Shown here: in pieces, positions 11,335 to 23,501 of the stretch
Position numbering within the stretch: position 1 is the stretch's first letter
Layout of the letters: every line of letters starts with the position of its first letter
Assembly (NCBI RefSeq): GCF_036785885.1
Contig: NC_092323.1
Location: 558,001-622,000, forward strand
Direction: 5' to 3'
Length of the DNA stretch: 64,000 nucleotides
From: Coffea arabica
Taxonomy: Eukaryota > Streptophyta > Magnoliopsida > Gentianales > Rubiaceae
Made by a program: the position numbers and the translations under genes
Notes under the pieces: model-generated
The model's input: only the letters and a program-made list of their open reading frames with translations
Database searches by the model: none
Told to the model about the DNA's origin: nothing

Positions 11335-14225
11335 ATGGCGTCTTCTGGAGACCCGTGGGTGAAGGAGTACAATGAAGCGGTCAAACTTGCTGATGACATA
11401 ACTAACATGATTTCAGAGAGGAATTCATTGCCTGCAACAGGGCCAGAGGCCCAGCGTCATGCATCTGCCATACGAAGGAAAATCACGATATTGTCCACTA
11501 GACTTGAGAGCCTACAATCTCTTCTCTCAAGGCTTCCTGGAAAGCAGCTGTAAGTTTCTTGTATAAGTTGTCTCCTTTTATGTGGATATTGGTATTAGAC
11601 AAGTTTCAGTATCATGAGCTCTGTAGTTTACAATTAACAATCTGCTCTGGAGAAGCTAGTTTGTAGCGCTTGTTGCATATATTCCATTTGAAGAGGGCAT
11701 ATGGAATGATGGTAATTCATGATTAGCGTGTCAGTGTTTGAAGTGCTGGAGGTGATGAGCATATCTTGGTTGTGTCCTCTGGGATTGGCTATGATTTTCT
11801 ACTTGTGAAGAGCTTTTTGTTGTTGATTTGCTCCATTGCTGGGGAGGTTGTACAAATTCCTAGTGTCCTACCAATTTAACACAAGATGTAATAGTTGTAG
11901 ATGACAGAGATATCTGTCAACATGGCTCAAAATTGTTAGGAAAAGGTTGTCTTAATATCTGCCATCTTTGTTTTTTGGTCTTTGTGTCACAATGGTTCAG
12001 GTCATAATTTCTTAGTTGGAAATTTAATTTCCTTTGTGAAACTAACTTCGCAGAGCTTAGCAGCTCTGCACATTCTACTTGGCTCGGAAGCCTCCTATCC
12101 ATGCTGATTAAGTTCATGCCAAAAGACAAAGTATCCTGACAGTGATAGATATTTTTTTCTTTTAGTAGTTTAAGAATGCTGTAGCCATGTCAATTTAGAT
12201 AACCTGAAATTTAAAGAATACTCTGCAATTCAACTCGGATAACCAAGAACATCTGGATGAATAGCAAAATCTGTCAATACGAGAGAGTGCTGTGAATAAA
12301 TGGAAATGCTAGTTCTCTAGCTGCTTGACTTTTGAGAAAATGCAAAACTTACTGAGTTGTGGGCATTCAGTGAAAGAAATACAGTGGCTGTACCCAAGAC
12401 CTAGCTTAGCTGGTAGGGACATTAGCCAAGTGACTGTGAGGTCCTAGGTTCGACTTTTTAAGGTTTGAAGTCTCCCTTTGGATATTAAAAAAAGGAAATC
12501 CAGTGGCTGTTTTCTTCGAGTGTTTGACAAATGTGCCTTTTGGTTTGCAGGACAGAGAAAGAAATGAATCGCCGCAAAGACATGCTTGCAAATTTGAGAT
12601 CAAAAGTAAACCAGATGGCCTCCACATTGAACATGTCAAACTTTGCCAATAGGGACAGCTTGCTTGGGCCTGAGATTAAGCCTGTTGATGCCATGACCAG
12701 AGCAAAAGGTCTTGACAACTATGGTGTTGTTGGTCTTCAACGACAAGTCATGAAAGGCACGTTCTTTTACGTTTGTCAAAATGAGACATCCTTTTTCCCT
12801 CCTTCCCCCCAACACATGCACAGAAAGTGTTTGGATATAGGCTTTCTCACCATCATGGGCTACTTCATTGGTTTCAACAGAGCAAGATGAGGGCCTGGAG
12901 AAGTTGGAGGAGACAGTTATAAGCACCAAACACATTGCATTGGCAGTCAATGAAGAACTTGATCTACACACTAGACTAATTGTATGCATTTTGTTATTTC
13001 TGATTCATTTTTATAGGCCTAAGTTATTGCAAACCATTGGTAGATCAATTCTTTCTTTTTTTCTTTCTGTCATCTTCTAAATACAGAATTGATTGAACTG
13101 AGGTTACAAGCTTCATGCATTTCTTTGGACTAATTTAGTCATCCTTTGTAGGATAACCTGGACGAACATGTGGATGTCACTGATTCCCGCTTACAGGTAG
13201 AGACTCCTGAAATTCCTGGCTTAGAACAAGTTTGTTGACATGCTGCAAAAGCAGACTCATTGATGGGGGAGCGCGTTTTGTATTATTAGGCGCATGCATA
13301 TGATAAAGTGCATAACTGCATATTCATTTGCTAAGATATTTCCGTGGAATTCTGAAATAATGTTGTGTGCATGTCAACTTTCTTTGGTGGAACTTGATGC
13401 AGAAAGTAAGACTTCCCCCTGGTTTACATTTGAATTTTGGGATCGATTAGAAAGCACCGGAGAGTGATAAAAAAAAAAAAACAAAATTTATGGGAAAATG
13501 TTCATTTACCTTTAGAAGTCAAGGTTTGCTGAACTAGAATTTCTTCACGAAAGCTTTGCAGTCTTTGTGAGAGTTAATATATGCTGACATAATAGTTTTA
13601 TTTGTTATTCTTTGGAAATGGTTGATATAAAGTTGGAGGAATTAAGATCGTAGGGGTCCGAGTTAGCTTTGGCTACTGATGGTCAAATATAGAAGAAAAT
13701 CAGACGAGATAAATGTAGCTAGCTGTAAACTAATTAATTTTGGTTCCCTGGGCGTCAAGGTTGGTCGAGAATGGTAGCCACTGTTGGTGTAGACTGTAGA
13801 CATGGATTAAAATCTCATCTAAGATTTCCTGAAATAAGGTTTACATCTTTTGCTAGTCCCCTTTTTGTGATTGTTATTCATGTTTCGCCGAGACTTGTCT
13901 GATTATATCTGGATTATTTCCTCTGTGCGAAGAAACTGCATCGCATCGCATGATGGGAACGATCTTGGTCTGGGATTATTGTGCTTAATTGCTTTCCGGA
14001 GCCAAGAGATTTATGTAATTGAATTTGATTTTGTGTATGTCTTTATAACCCTTTTTTTTTTTTTTGGGGGTTGTAAATCATGTCTGAAAACAGCGAGTGC
14101 AGAAGCGGCTTGCAATTTTGAACAAAAAAACCAAGGGTGGTTGCTCCTGCATGTGCCTGCTCTTATCCGTCATCGGCATTGTGGTTCTGGTTGCTGTAAT
14201 ATATCTACTGGTTAAATATTTGTAA
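11335..14225 (+). CDS. Qc-SNARE syntaxin of the SYP51/SYP52 group, 5 exons
   Basis: This is a plant Qc-SNARE of the syntaxin-8-like SYP5 group, acting in membrane fusion at the trans-Golgi, prevacuolar compartment and vacuole. Exons 11335-11549, 12551-12756, 12881-12981, 13152-13196 and 14094-14225 join to 232 residues. The parts are an N-terminal helical domain (about 1-105, starting MASSGDPWVKEYNEAVKLAD), the SNARE motif (about 137-200, from EQDEGLEKLEETV to RVQKRLAILNKK) and a C-terminal anchor (about 209-230) preceded by Cys206, 208 and 210, possible palmitoylation sites. Two oddities: intron 2 has a GC donor, and residue 170 in the stretch ELDLHTRL is His where the SNARE zero-layer Gln is expected. 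The group call is firm; SYP51 versus SYP52 cannot be decided. Confidence 0.95.
12376..12510 (+). mobile_element. tRNA-derived SINE in SYP5 intron 1, with target-site duplication
   Basis: The body (about 12392-12494) holds a Pol III A box TAGCTTAGCTGG and a B box GGTTCGACTTT about 40 bases apart, as in tRNA-derived plant SINEs. It ends in an A-rich tail (TTAAAAAAAGG). It is flanked by nearly identical 16-base repeats, GAAATACAGTGGCTGT (12376-12391) and GAAATCCAGTGGCTGT (12495-12510), one mismatch apart. Short length, internal promoter, A-rich tail and long target duplication together mark a retroposed SINE. It lies in the sense orientation just before exon 2. The single mismatch suggests moderate age. 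Confidence 0.8.
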
Positions 14226-15079
14226 AACATAAAAATAAAAAAAAAAAAAGAATGAAAACGGAAGATGCATTTCTTTGCATTTGTGTGTCTTGGAAAGGTG
14301 ACTCAAAAAAGTGTGAATCAACTTTTAATTTTTCGTTGTAAAACGCATTTGGATGTTCCGGTAGTATTTTTTTTTTTTTTTTGTGCGACAAGTTGAGAAT
14401 GCAATTTGTTTTCTACCCTCGAAACGAAGCCCGGTGCGCTTGCCGCTTTTCTTTGACGTTAATTAAATTTTCTTTGCCGACTCTTTTGTTTTGCGGGCAA
14501 GAAAGGAAATGGACGTTATTAGAACTTTCATTATATCAGTTTTCATTTTAATTATACAATTTTCACTTACTTATTATTAGATTTTATACATGAAAGAATA
14601 AATGATGGTAGTGTAGATAACAAAAAAATGGAACTCAAATAACAATTTTTTTTTTGGCAATAAACCCTCAATCCCATTTTCAATAATATAAAGGACAATT
14701 AGCGGGACTGGAAGGGAACTTTATTTGCCACATTAGAGCTTTGACGGAACGAAGGTACTAATTGTCTTTCCTTAGATACCAAATGGGGGAACGGAAGCAC
14801 GAGCGAGATAAAAAAAAAAAAAATGCAGCGTACAGCCAGTGGACGTCGTCGTTTCGTATACAGCGTTGACATGTTCTCTCTACCCTCTCTGCTTCTTCTC
14901 ATCACAGCTATAAAAGCCCCCCAAGGAATCGGAGAATCTGGCGACAAAAATTTCTTAAAAAGAAAGAAAACTGAAGAGAGAGTTACGTGCAGTGAAGCTC
15001 TAGTAGTAGCGGTAGCCGTAGCGGTAATTCTTTAATGTAAATAAAATTGTAAGATTTTCAAGAAAACAGGGCTACAACG
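14226..15079. other. intergenic region between SYP5 and TAF6
   Basis: It contains the SYP5 3' end and the TAF6 promoter and leader. Poly-A and poly-T runs are visible near 14240 and 14369. I recognise no gene or transposon. Confidence 0.5.
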
Positions 15080-15431
15080 ATGAGCACAGTGCCGCAGGAG
15101 TCAATTGAAGTAATTTCACAAAGCTTAGGAATCAATAATTTAGCCCCGGAAGTCTTGCCTGGTCTCGCTTCCGATGTGGAGTTCCACGTCCGCGAGATTA
15201 TGCAGGTGATATCTAATTACATCTTACTCCAATCAATCTCGAAATTTTGCTCAATCATTACTTTGAAATTGAAAATTTTCCATATATATATATATATATT
15301 GGTGGGAATTTACAGGAGGCTATCAAATGCATGCGCCATTCCAAAAGAACTACTTTGACTTCTGAAGATGTGGACAGTGCCCTTGGCTTACGAAATGTTG
15401 AGGTATCTATCTTAATTTATTTTTACATGAC

Positions 15432-15467
<36 letters not shown>

Positions 15468-18400
15468 TCGTATCTTTCTGGGATTAGCTGAATGCATAAA
15501 TTATGCGAAGTGGAATAAGATTCTTCTGGGTTGAGCTAAATGAAACTGCTTGCGAAGAATAAGTCTAGTTTGCCTGTTGGAAAGTTGAAAAGTTTTTTTT
15601 TTTTTTTTTCCCATTTTGGTTGTGGGTTTTGCAAGTTGAATAATGTGGGTTCTGTATCAGCCTATACATGGGTTTGCTTCAGGAGATCCATTGCGGTTTA
15701 AAAAAGCTGCTGGGCACAACAATTTGTATTACATTCGTGACAAAGATGTTGAATTCAAAGATGTAAGTAGTGACGAGTCCCCTCCCCCCCCTTTCCCCTT
15801 GTCCTGTTTTATGGTTCGAATCGGTTGTTCAATTACTAAAATTTGGTTGACTTATTAGGTAATTGATGCTCCTTTACCGAAAGCGCCATTAGACACCACA
15901 CTTGTTGCTCATTGGTTAGCTATCGAAGGAGTTCAACCCGCTATTCCAGAGAATGCAACTCTTGAAGGTGTCTAACTTGACTTATTTGCCTACATTAACT
16001 AACATACATTCCGTGATAAAATTGTAGATGCGGCTTCTTTTTTCTTCTAGATGCATTGTATTTGTCTCTGCAAGCTGCTTTAGCCTGCACTTAACATTTG
16101 AGGTGAGAAAAACAGAAGGGAAAATTATGTCGTAGTATTTTGAATTCAGTGTCCGACTAAGCTGAATTCAGGCACTGTGAAAGCTCAATGGTTCATAAAC
16201 TGAAAACCAGCTCATGTCAACAATTGGTTGCGTAGTCAAATTACAGAAGGAAGAATGCACTTGAGTACTGCATGTAACTATAAAAAGAAGACATTTGTAA
16301 TCATCTGCTGCATATGTCTGGTCCTGGAGATGCAATAAGAAGTAACGGAAATGGTGGTTGTCAGATTAACTTCAGGTCTTAAATTTCTTGAACACAGGAA
16401 TAGATCAGAGAGAACAAGGGAATTTCTCTTGCATTTGACATGCTGAGAGGAGAGGATGGATCAGATATATATGTGCTTGCATGCAGAGTCTAGAGGTATA
16501 GGTAGGATGGTGTGAAACTAGTAGAAAACTAGTAGAGGGGTTTGGTGAGTAAGGAGTATAGGGTCCGAAAAGTTCCATGAAGGTCACTAGCCTCAGACCA
16601 ATGTCTGGCTTCATGGTTTCTTTTTTTGTTTTTGGTTACCAAAATTTGACACTGTGCTCTGTTGATGACTCAGTGAACTTTTTTCTTTCAATTCAAAAGA
16701 ATTTAGTCATGTTTACGTGGATTCTCAAATTCCTCTTTTGTTGCACTTGCAGTGCAATCTGACAACAGAAAGGCTGAGTACAGAGAAGACGGTGTTTCTG
16801 TTGATGTTAAATTACCTGTGAAGCATGTATTGTCTCGTGAACTGCAGGTATTGTCAATGATTTTCGCTGTTTGGCTTCTTTTGTAAGCTTGAAATTTTAT
16901 GAATCTGTTTTTGGGTGCTGTTGCAGCTTTACTTTGAGAAAATTACTGAGCTTACTGTAAGTAGATCTAGCTCCATTCTCTTTAAAGAGGCACTAGTGAG
17001 CTTGGCAACTGACTCAGGGCTGCACCCTTTAGTTCCTTACTTTGCATATTTTATTGCTGACGAGGTAATTCTTACTCAATGGTCATGTGGTTCATCTAAC
17101 ACTGCAACTGGCTTTTTTGGATAATAGTATTCTCAATGATATCAGGTTTCCAGGAATTTAAATAATTCTTATCAACTTATTGGTTTGATGCGGCTTGTCT
17201 GGAGCCTTCTGCAGAATCCTCATATCCACATTGAGCCATATGTAAGTAGGACAGTCTATGGCTGCTAAAGCTTGATGTACTTAGGGTTAAAAGTTAATGT
17301 TGATTGAACTGTTTTTCACATATCAAGGAAAAATTGCCTTGTAGTGGTGAGGGTCTTGGCTTAATACTCCTACCTCCAACTTATACCTCAATGATGTTTG
17401 TAGATTTCTCCTTGATTTAATAAATTGACTTGTCTTGCACATAAAGTGTTTCCTCATCAATTGTGCTTCTGCGTTTATGCATTTCAGCTGCACCAATTAA
17501 TGCCATCTGTAATGACATGTCTAGTGGCAAAAAAGTTGGGGAATAAATTTTCAGATAATCACTGGGAGCTGAGAAACTTCACTGCTGACCTGGTTGCCTT
17601 AATATGCAAGAGGTGATTCTTCTCTTTATTGGCTTACACTATTGTGTCTGTATGAGTGAAATGAAGGTACAGGTGTATGCTTGATATCTAATTATCTAAT
17701 TGAGAACTTTCCCTTTCAGATGCACAATTTTGGCTAGATAGATCTCCATTCTAGTTTTCTTTTATTTTATTGTTATTTTTATTTTATAATCATAATATAG
17801 TTCCAAACAGCAACTTGTGGAACCACAGAATGGTGAATGAGACTTTAATACTCACTAGTACCATGTACCTTATGAAGTTTTAGCTCTGTTTGCAGGTAAC
17901 TTTGTAGTGTATGAGACATGCTAGGATCTGCATTAGTTAGGATTCAGTTTTTCATTGTGTCGATTGTGTGTATAGCTTGATCTACCTCTCTCCAACATGC
18001 TTTGTGGCTGCCTGTTCTTGAATGGTCCCCTGGAGCACATGCGAAATTTTTTTTTTTTTTTTTTAACTTAAAGACACTTTTTAGTGCCTTGAAAGTTAAG
18101 TCTTGCAGGTATGGTCACGTTTATCACAATCTCCAGCCACGGGTGACAAGGACATTGGTTCACACCTTCTTAGATCCGACAAAAGCACTGCCTCAACATT
18201 TTGGTGCAATTCAAGGGTTGGCAGCCCTAGGACCTAGTGTGGTAGAACGTTGTTATTGCATCCTCTTATCCTTCTTTGATTATGTGTCAGTATTATGCAA
18301 GTACCATCTATGTGGTGCTGGCAAATTGTTGATGCTTCATGGCTTTGGTTAGGTCCGTTTGCTTGTGCTACCCAACCTTGAGCCCTATTTGCGACTTTTA

Positions 18401-19342
18401 GAGCCAGAAATGCTGCTGGAAAAGCAAAAGAATGGGATGAGCAGGCTGGAAGCCTGGCATGTCTATGGAGCTTTAATAGTAAGGTTTTCATCCATTGAGT
18501 TTTAATTTGCTGCTGGCATGAGGTTTAGTTTCATACTAGAATTGCAAAGGCAGGGTCCACTGGCAGATGTCCCAAATTTAGTTATATAATATATACTGGT
18601 TCAAGTTTCAGTACAATTGCTGCCAACTGACCAGGCTCTGAACTTCACAGCGTGCAGTTGGTCTGTGCATGTACAATCGGCTTAAAAAGCTTCCTACCCT
18701 TCTGCCGCCTCTCCGTGCCATGTCAAGGAGCAACCCAAAAGTCATCACTAAAATTCCAAGTGAGGACTAGGTTTTTACTTTCTTCCATTTTGGTATTTTT
18801 AGAACAGAGATAGCAAACACATACTTAGTTTTACTTGATCTGTGTATAAGCTAGATAGCTAGAGGGGTGTTACTTCTGTTCATTCTCTAAACAAAAGTCA
18901 TAATTGAGGTATTGTTAATTATTTATGATCATTATCATACGTTTCCTTTTAAACGTGGCCAGGTAAACGTAAAGCTACTGTGGACAACATGATGCAGCAG
19001 CCACCACTTAAAAAATTGGCAACCAATGGTCCAATGGGTTCTTTGACGGCAAACTCAGTGCCGGTAGACATGTCAGGCACTAGTGGTGGATATGCTGCAA
19101 ATATTCAGGTTGCGGATTCTAGTTTTCCGTCAATCTCAAAAACTTTCTCGAATGAAAATGTCCGAGGAATCAGTGCAAGAAGGGATGGGGTTGCTAGTCA
19201 AGGGTATAAATCATCAGCTGTTCTTCAACAGGCTTGGAAGGAGGAATTTGACACTGGAAACTTGTTGCCTCTATTGTACGAGTATTTTGGAGAAAGCATG
19301 TTAAATTTTGTACCCACACCTGAACTCTCCCTCCTCTTGTGA
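15080..19342 (+). CDS. TAF6: TFIID subunit 6 (TAF6), 12 exons
   Basis: This is TBP-associated factor 6, a core TFIID subunit of the nucleus that pairs with TAF9 through a histone fold. Exons: 15080-15205, 15316-15402, 15661-15762, 15859-15967, 16753-16847, 16927-17064, 17146-17241, 17488-17612, 18109-18241, 18353-18478, 18651-18759, 18963-19342. They join in frame to 541 residues, close to the length expected for plant TAF6. The N-terminal histone fold (about 5-71, with [20 protein letters not shown] and [15 protein letters not shown]) is followed by the conserved segment with [13 protein letters not shown], then a HEAT-repeat domain with [19 protein letters not shown]. The tail ends in [11 protein letters not shown], like other plant TAF6 proteins. 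All donors are GT. It lies tandem to SYP5 and converges on FtsZ1. The family call is very secure. Confidence 0.95.
15434..15465. repeat. AT dinucleotide microsatellite
   Basis: A 32-base alternating AT run lies in TAF6 intron 2; a shorter one (15282-15299) lies in intron 1, just before the exon 2 acceptor. Confidence 0.95.
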
Positions 19343-19929
19343 TCTCTAAGCAGTGGTTGTGAGGGGATTGATTACAGGTCTTACTGTTGTTTTAGAGGAT
19401 ATTGGGGACGGGACCTGCTCCTAGCTAGCTGTTAGTTGATATATCCCCTTGAAAGTGCTTTATTCTAGTGCTGAGCAATATTTCCACAATGATGCTTTGA
19501 AAACCCGTCACAATCGTTTTACGTAATCCGATTGGCTTCCGTGCAATTGTTGGCCAAATGTACAATACGTGAAATCGTATTGTTGTTGCAACTATTTCAC
19601 TTTCTTGAAAGTTGCTAAGGCCTTGCTTGAATTACATTTTTTTGGATTTTTTTGTAAAAAAATTATTGTAATAATTTAATAATTTTTTTGGAAATGAAAA
19701 TGGTGTAATTTTTTGGCGAAAAATTGCTGTCCAAACACAGCCTAAATCTTTCAGTTCGGGCAACTTATGATACAATTTTCTTCTAGACGGTAATCATGGA
19801 GGCGCAAGAATTTGCATAGTATACGAACGATGGAATCAAGACCGGCACAAGCATAATAGTCACCTACGAGAATGAAAGCACGTGACATAAAATATGTTTG
19901 AGAAAAGAAAAGATGCAAGTGAAAAAAAT
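19343..19929. other. convergent gap between TAF6 and FtsZ1
   Basis: The gap holds the two 3' untranslated regions and one short MITE-like repeat at 19616-19745. No gene is seen. Confidence 0.5.
19616..19745. mobile_element. short MITE-like inverted-repeat element
   Basis: The ends are loosely inverted: TAAGGCCTTGCTTGAATTAC on the left and, read from the other strand, TTTAGGCTGTGTTTGGACAG on the right, around an AT-rich centre. The GGC-TTGTTTGGA type of terminus is common in small plant MITEs. A target duplication was not found. Confidence 0.4.
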
Positions 19930-22584
19930 TCAAAAGAAAAGCTTCCTAGGAGGCCTAGAATTTAAAGGGGATGCGGCAGATGACTTAATGGTGACAGGAA
20001 ATTTCAAGCTGTCTTGGGTTCCGGTCCCCTTCTCAGCCAACTTCGTTCCCCTGGGGTCGGTTAGAAGAGTCTTCTGAAATGATTGAGTGAAGCCAGTTGC
20101 AATAATTGTTACATGGATCTCTCCATTGTACCGTTCATCCACAACAGCACCAAAGATAATATTAGCTGATGGATCTGCCAAGCTCGTTACCACCTGCAAA
20201 GTAACAGTTGGATAACAAGGAAATCAAAACCATAATGTGGGTTGGGTGCACATAGAACTACACATTGTTTTTTTTTTTTTTCCCTAATTCTTATAAATGC
20301 AACTGCAGTGAGAATCAGCATGGTTCCAAAAGCTAGAAAACTACAAGGTGTAGAGAGACTTGGGGCGCTTAGTTAGAAAGGTATTCAGGGATTCAAAAAT
20401 GCTGCATCCTTGAAAACCCCTTGAAACAAAACAGTTTCATGCATTTTGTTTTTCTTTTTTTTTTGGGAGTGGGGAAGATCTGGAGAATAAGAATCAGACC
20501 TGCGATACCCTATTCACCTCTTGCAAGGTTATGTCCTTTCCTCCAGTTATATTATAAACTACACCAGTAGCAGATTGAATGGATGATCCTATCAGAGGCG
20601 CCAGAGTTGCCTGTTCAGCTGCTTCTTCAGCACGGTTCTTGCTGGAAGAAACACCCACTCCCAGCATAGCTGTTCCAGAATTTTTCATGACTGCCTTTAC
20701 ATCTGCAAAATCCACATTTACCAGCCCAGGTATCTGCAGAAACAAATGTAAGCATAGTCACCATAAAGTGTCTGACATGCTTAAATAACTTATATCAGAA
20801 TGCTGCAATAAGCAGCCACGCATCAGCCACAAGGATAACTGTGCCATTTCTTCTTAGGCTCCCAAACTTCTTCCTTAAATTATTATTTTTTACTGGTTCC
20901 CTACCCACCCCTTTGATGCCTCCAACCTGCAATCTACTAATTACAAGTGAAGCATCTCACCACCTAAGTTGTGCTTCGTTGTCAAATTATCTTGGCACGT
21001 GATGATTGATTACAATAATGTTGATATTGAGGAACAACCATTTGAACTAGAAATGTAAGCAGGTGAAATCAAAGAAGTTCAACCATGGCAAAAAAAACAA
21101 ATTGTTTATCACTATAAACTTAATATGATATCTTGACCTGTTTACACATTGAGAGAAGGTGAAAATGTACCAGATTTCATTACTGATTTACCTATTTCCA
21201 TCACAGCATTGTCAGTTTATTCCTCCTTTTCTAGAAAAAAACCGAAATACTAGAACTGGACATTTATGGCCGTTGTCTTGAAGAAGCAGTCATGCATGGT
21301 TAGTTCAGAAGGCAAAGGATGGTGATGAAGCACAGCTTCTATCAAGGATAACTAAACTATTGTAATAGCATTCTCAGAGGAACTGATGTTGGTAACATAA
21401 ACACTTACTGTGATTATATCTGAAATTCCCTGGACACCCTGACGTAGAACATCATCAGCTAGAAGGAAAGCATCCTGAAGGGGGGTCTGCTCATCAGCAA
21501 TATCCAGTAAACGGTCATTTGGAATCACTATTAGGGTATCAACATTTTTCTGAAGTCTTTCTATAGCCTCCAAAGCCTGAAATAACATACATGCAAATCA
21601 ACCGAGTAAGGCATTGATGGACAAATAGGTGAGTATTTCTTCATCATTGGAGTTCTTGAAGATTTACGTGGAGTGAATGTCCACTAATGCGTTTACACTC
21701 CGTAAATATTTCTGAGTTGTGTTCACTACATTGTCCTTCACCTATTCTTTCAGAAAAGTTAAGAATAATATATCGGTGCATATAATGACCAGCGTTAAAT
21801 ACTGATTTGGAATTCAACAACTTAAACATGTCGAGAGTCTAAATTGTTGATCATACATTTCAAAAGATTGTAGTTAGTCTTATGTCACATTTGTGTGCAT
21901 CTTTTTATGATTGCTTGTCTTTTTAATTCTGAATTCAAGGGCATCCTTCCATGCTGACCAAGGAAGTCACTTTATAATAGCACTAATTAGAATATAAGTT
22001 CAATGGCTAAGAATCCTGTCCAATTGTATACAGGGTACGTATGATTTTGGTAGAGAAGAATCAAACTTATATTACACCATTGCTGTTATAATAAGAGATG
22101 CATGTGGCACCTGCCTGGAGGGATCGTTTGCGTCCTTCAAAGCTGAAAGGATATGTGACAACACCAACAGTCAAATAACCAGCTTCCTTTGATATTTCAG
22201 CAACAACAGGAGCAGCACCGGATCCTGTTCCGCCACCCATTCCAGCAGTTATAAACACCATATCTGATCCTTTAAGAGCATTTGCAATGGCTTCCTTTGA
22301 TTCTTCTGCAGCTTGCTCCCCCAGAAGGGGATTGCCCCCAGTACCTATATTTGCACAAGTGCTTTCTATCAGGAAAAACCACTTGATATTGTAAAGTAAC
22401 TATTGTACGATGCTTGCACAAAATGGACATAAAGCAGAAATAGCATTGAACACTAGGCAAGTGATTATAGATTCTTTTAGCATTTCAACTGCCAAAAAAG
22501 GATACTACAGTATCCTTTCTTTCTATTACGTATTCCTAGTCTAGGCATAAACTCAAGCTCAAAATAGAACAAATTTGTCCAAGC

Positions 22585-22626
<42 letters not shown>

Positions 22627-23501
22627 AAGTCCACGAGTTAGAAGCTCTCCAATCTGAATTGGATTTCCAGCAGCAGATTGAAGCAGTGCTTGAGCATCTG
22701 TATTTATGGCATAAAAATCAACACCCTACAATAAAAACATCAACGGTTGTCCAGTTCAAGATTTCCACCGAGTCAACTTTCATAGCATTGCAGGATAAAT
22801 GTCAAAGCCTTCTATCTATTAAGTTGTCATATATATCACCAAAAATCAATAAAGAATGCCAACCACCAGTACACAATTGCGGCACAAAGATGCGTAGTTG
22901 CAACAAGAAAATGCAATTACACAGACAAAATCTTTCTTTTTGAAGATGTTAAAGGCAATTGCACAAAATAATTTGAAGCACACGAACCAAGGAAATAGAT
23001 AAATGCTAAGTCCATGGGAAACAAATGGCAGAAGTTATGAACTTGCTGTCGGAAATTGAAATGCCACACCAAATTCGAAAGCTTCATAGATGTTCTCCAA
23101 CTAAAACCAACAGTTGGTAACCGTCCCAGTTCGTTTTATTGGCTCTTTTCATGACCACTAATTAAGCAAAATACTAGACGAGAGAGACAGATATAGAAAA
23201 CTAAACGCCAACCCAATAATAAGCACGAAGAACCCACCTGCAAACCGCTGCCAATCATGCGGTTGACGGCATTGTTGCCACCGCCACCAACACCGACAAC
23301 CTTTATCTTGGCGGAGTCCATTGGCGTAAAGGAACTGCAGACGCCCGAACGGTGAGTTCTGCGGCAAGTCCTTGGAGAAATGCATACTTTGGAGACGAAT
23401 GGAGAGAGGGTCTTGTGGTAAATTCCAACGGAAGTCGAAGAAGACGAGGTTAACTCAGCAGCTGCGGCCGCTGGGGTTGTCAGTCCAAACGTAGCGGCCA
23501 T
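19930..23501 (-). CDS. FTSZ1: plastid division protein FtsZ1, 6 exons
   Basis: This is the tubulin-like GTPase FtsZ1, which co-assembles with FtsZ2 into the stromal ring that constricts the dividing chloroplast. Exons on the minus strand: 23501-23238, 22725-22626, 22344-22115, 21576-21409, 20733-20500, 20193-19930, joining to 419 residues. Residues 1 to about 57 are Ser/Thr/Ala-rich and suit a plastid transit peptide. The GTP-binding motifs [14 protein letters not shown] (about 69-82) and GGGTGSG (158-164) are present, as is the T7-loop region NVDFADVK. No FtsZ2-type C-terminal ARC6-binding peptide is seen, which supports FtsZ1. Oddities: exon 2 ends directly against a (CT)19 tract, and intron 3 has a GC donor. 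Confidence 0.96.
22587..22624. repeat. (GA)19 microsatellite at the FtsZ1 intron 2 donor
   Basis: A perfect 38-base GA repeat, read as CT on the coding strand, begins with the T of the donor GT of FtsZ1 intron 2 (exon 2 ends at 22626). Confidence 0.95.

Noticed and set aside
12392-12494. tRNA gene
   Set aside because: A and B boxes are present, but the 5' and 3' parts do not pair as an acceptor stem, there is no clear anticodon arm, and an A-rich tail and target duplication show a SINE.
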